From positions 186,001-250,000 of the forward strand of contig NZ_JAFCJX010000005.1 of the NCBI RefSeq assembly GCF_018130695.1: a DNA stretch of 64,000 nucleotides, read 5' to 3'. Below the pieces are notes generated by a model. The model saw only the letters and a program-made list of their open reading frames with translations, was not told where the DNA came from and ran no database searches. Numbering within the stretch: the first letter of the stretch is position 1; the number at the start of each line of letters is the position of its first letter. Position numbers and translations under genes: made by a program. This document shows, piece by piece, positions 62,447-64,000 of the stretch. This stretch comes from Bradyrhizobium jicamae (GTDB taxonomy: Bacteria > Pseudomonadota > Alphaproteobacteria > Rhizobiales > Xanthobacteraceae).

Positions 62447-63532
62447 TGCGAGCCACGCCGATATGCCCTTGCTGAGCGAGCCCTGCGACTTGCTCGACAC
62501 GAACAGGCCGACATGGCCGCCGGGCAACTCGATCTCCGAATAGTCCGTGGTGCCGACATGGACGCCGAGCGCGCGCGAGCAGGTCGGCGGGATGATATGG
62601 TCGTTGAGCGCGAACACGTTGAGCACCGGCGCGGTGAGCTTCGACAGATCGACGCGCCGTCCATTCAGCTCGAACTCGCCCTTCACCAGCTTGTTGTCCT
62701 GGTAGAGGTCCTTCAGCCACTGCTTGGCCGCCTCGCCCGGATGCGCCGGCCGGTCGGCGAGCCATTTCTCCATCCGCAAGAAATTCATCAGCTTGGCTTC
62801 GTCGTCGACGACATCGATCAGATCGACGTTGTATTTGGTCAGCGAGCGCATCGGCGTCATCAGGGAAAACACCGAGCTCATGAACTCGCCGGGCAGCCCG
62901 CCATGGGTATCGACCAGCTTGTCGATGTCTGATCTCTCGAGGCTGCGGGTCCAGAGGTTGAGGAAGCCGTGATGGGTGTCGGGATCGTCGCGGTCGGCGT
63001 GGAAATCGATCGGCGTGATGGTCAGCACCAGGCCTTTGACCTTGTCCGGATGCAGCGCGGCGTAGCAGGTCGTGAACACGCCGCCCTCGCAGATGCCGAG
63101 CAGCATGATCTTGTCATGGCCGGTCTCGCGGCAGACCCGCTCCACCGCGGCGTGGATGTAGTCGTCGACATAGTCGTCGATGGTCAGCCAGCGTTCGGTG
63201 CGGTTGGGTTGGCCCCAGTCGACCAGCCAGAGATCGAGCCCTTGGCCCAGCAGGCTGCGGACCAGCGAGCGGTCCTCCTGCAGATCGGCCATGGTGTATC
63301 GACCGATCAATCCGTAGGCGAGCAGCACCGGCGTCTTGACCTTCTGCTCGACGAGCGGCGTGTAGCGGAACAGTTCGACCTTGTCGCGGCGCATCACCAG
63401 CGTCTTCGGCGTCGCGCCGACATCGACGTCATCGTCCTTGATTTCAGACAACAGCTTGCCGGCCTTCAACATCTTGTCGGTCATCTCGGCAAACGGACTG
63501 GTCGCGCTCCAGCTCTGCTTCTCGCTGCTCAT
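62435..63532 (-). CDS. phaC: Class III PHA synthase subunit PhaC
   Basis: This 365-residue synthase is short, as in class III (about 40 kDa). The lipase-like box is GICEGG with catalytic Cys about 147-149. The Asp is in NDHIIPP and the His in GGHVGLF. It starts MSSEKQSWSATSPFAEMTDKML and overlaps the upstream PhaE gene as ATGA. Together PhaC and PhaE polymerise hydroxyacyl-CoA. This is a second, independent PHA system besides the FixK-linked PhaC at 20292. Confidence 0.95.
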   Translation of the reverse strand: MSSEKQSWSATSPFAEMTDKMLKAGKLLSEIKDDDVDVGATPKTLVMRRDKVELFRYTPLVEQKVKTPVLLAYGLIGRYTMADLQEDRSLVRSLLGQGLDLWLVDWGQPNRTERWLTIDDYVDDYIHAAVERVCRETGHDKIMLLGICEGGVFTTCYAALHPDKVKGLVLTITPIDFHADRDDPDTHHGFLNLWTRSLERSDIDKLVDTHGGLPGEFMSSVFSLMTPMRSLTKYNVDLIDVVDDEAKLMNFLRMEKWLADRPAHPGEAAKQWLKDLYQDNKLVKGEFELNGRRVDLSKLTAPVLNVFALNDHIIPPTCSRALGVHVGTTDYSEIELPGGHVGLFVSSKSQGSLSKGISAWLAARD

Positions 63533-64000
63533 GTGGTCCCCCGCGATCCCGCCTCGACCCGACGCTCGAGCGCCCGCACCTCGCGCCGGAGCTCGGTGAG
63601 CTGGCGTGTCACCTCGTCGAAGTCGCGCTGGGTCGGCATGCCCAACATGGCGGCGATGGCGTCCGAGATCTCGGACTGCCGCGCGCGAAACTCGGTCGCC
63701 GCCTGCAGCAATTGCTTCTGCACGACCAGGAATTCCTCGGTGCGCTGATTGGCGATCAGCTCTTCGTTGGCGAGCTCATTCCAGGCGCCGAGCTGCGCGC
63801 GCCAGCCGCCGCTCCTGACCTTTTCGTCGGGCGGCCGCGCCCCGAATTGCTCGGCGGCACGCATCCAGGGCTTGGCGGCCACCATTTGATAGGCTGCGAG
63901 CTTGCCTTGCAGCTCGTTCCAGGCCGCCGTCAGATTGGCGAGCTTGCGGTCGAAATCCATGACGTCGGCCAGCCGTGGCCCCTTGGCCATGCGCTCGATG
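63529..64000 (-). CDS. phaE: Class III PHA synthase subunit PhaE (5' end beyond window)
   Basis: The minus-strand frame is open to the right edge. At least 153 residues from an internal ATG at 63990, and probably more upstream, are encoded. The visible part is helical and Gln/Glu-rich (FLVVQKQLLQAATEFRARQSEISDAIAAMLGMPTQRDFDEVTRQLTELRREVRALERRVE). The MLGMPTQRDFDEVTRQLTELRREVRALE end is the C-terminal coiled segment typical of PhaE, which binds and activates PhaC. Full PhaE proteins are often about 350 residues, so the true start is most likely outside. The stop overlaps phaC. Confidence 0.85.
   Translation of the reverse strand, partial: IERMAKGPRLADVMDFDRKLANLTAAWNELQGKLAAYQMVAAKPWMRAAEQFGARPPDEKVRSGGWRAQLGAWNELANEELIANQRTEEFLVVQKQLLQAATEFRARQSEISDAIAAMLGMPTQRDFDEVTRQLTELRREVRALERRVEAGSRGTT

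Noticed and set aside
60419..62932. 837-residue plus-strand frame, and a similar 786-residue one at 57382-59742
   Set aside because: Both are antisense to well-supported CoA-transferase/phaC and acs genes; high-GC shadow frames rich in Asp/Arg/His.

Overview
The window is GC-rich alphaproteobacterial chromosome. A complete fixNOQP-fixGHIS cluster, fixLJ, a FixK2-type regulator without Fe-S cysteines, anaerobic hemN, two PHA synthase systems and minCDE together point to Bradyrhizobium or a close relative such as Rhodopseudomonas. This is inferred from gene content and protein motifs; no database was searched. No rRNA, tRNA, CRISPR array or insertion sequence was seen.

Region 1 (1-13742) is a polyol/ketose catabolic locus with two divergent arms. 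The minus arm encodes an ABC importer (binding protein, two permeases, a small membrane protein, ATPase), a zinc-type polyol dehydrogenase, a HAD phosphatase and an aldolase-like protein cut by the window edge. The plus arm encodes a ketose 3-epimerase, a ROK repressor, a PfkB sugar kinase, a GatZ/KbaZ-family protein and two SDR dehydrogenases. The gene set resembles the altritol/galactitol/tagatose pathway described in Agrobacterium. AT-rich spacers at both promoter regions carry related palindromes that are candidate ROK operators.

Region 2 (about 13770-43740) is a microaerobic-lifestyle island. I found 16 FixK/FNR-type boxes, TTG(A/C)-N6-(T/G)CAA or close, and ten are perfect TTGA-N6-TCAA. 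All lie between 16593 and 42336, nearly all directly upstream of genes. The presumed targets are a P-type ATPase with a small overlapping membrane protein, an Mla-type lipid transporter, a PHA synthase/phasin/CBS operon, an acyl-CoA synthetase-GNAT protein with a CBS protein, a universal stress protein, cytochrome c, a CBS-BON protein, the cbb3 oxidase and its assembly genes, hemN, and several small proteins of unknown function. FixL (heme PAS kinase), FixJ and a FixK-type regulator provide the expected oxygen-sensing cascade.

Region 3 (43787-45709) is minEDC, transcribed leftward from a promoter carrying a perfect CtrA-type TTAA-N7-TTAA site.

Region 4 (45796-53828) is a second sugar-type ABC importer locus with a divergent AraC regulator. 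Its second permease is fused to a cytoplasmic strictosidine-synthase/SMP-30-like beta-propeller, and it is followed by a second stand-alone propeller that has lost residues the first copy keeps. This is the most unusual gene arrangement in the window.

Region 5 (53870-64000) holds an L,D-transpeptidase, two small genes, and a tightly packed leftward run phaE-phaC (class III), CoA-transferase, alpha/beta hydrolase, acs, ppa, adk. The last three fit one job: acetyl-CoA synthetase makes AMP and PPi, pyrophosphatase removes PPi and adenylate kinase recycles AMP.
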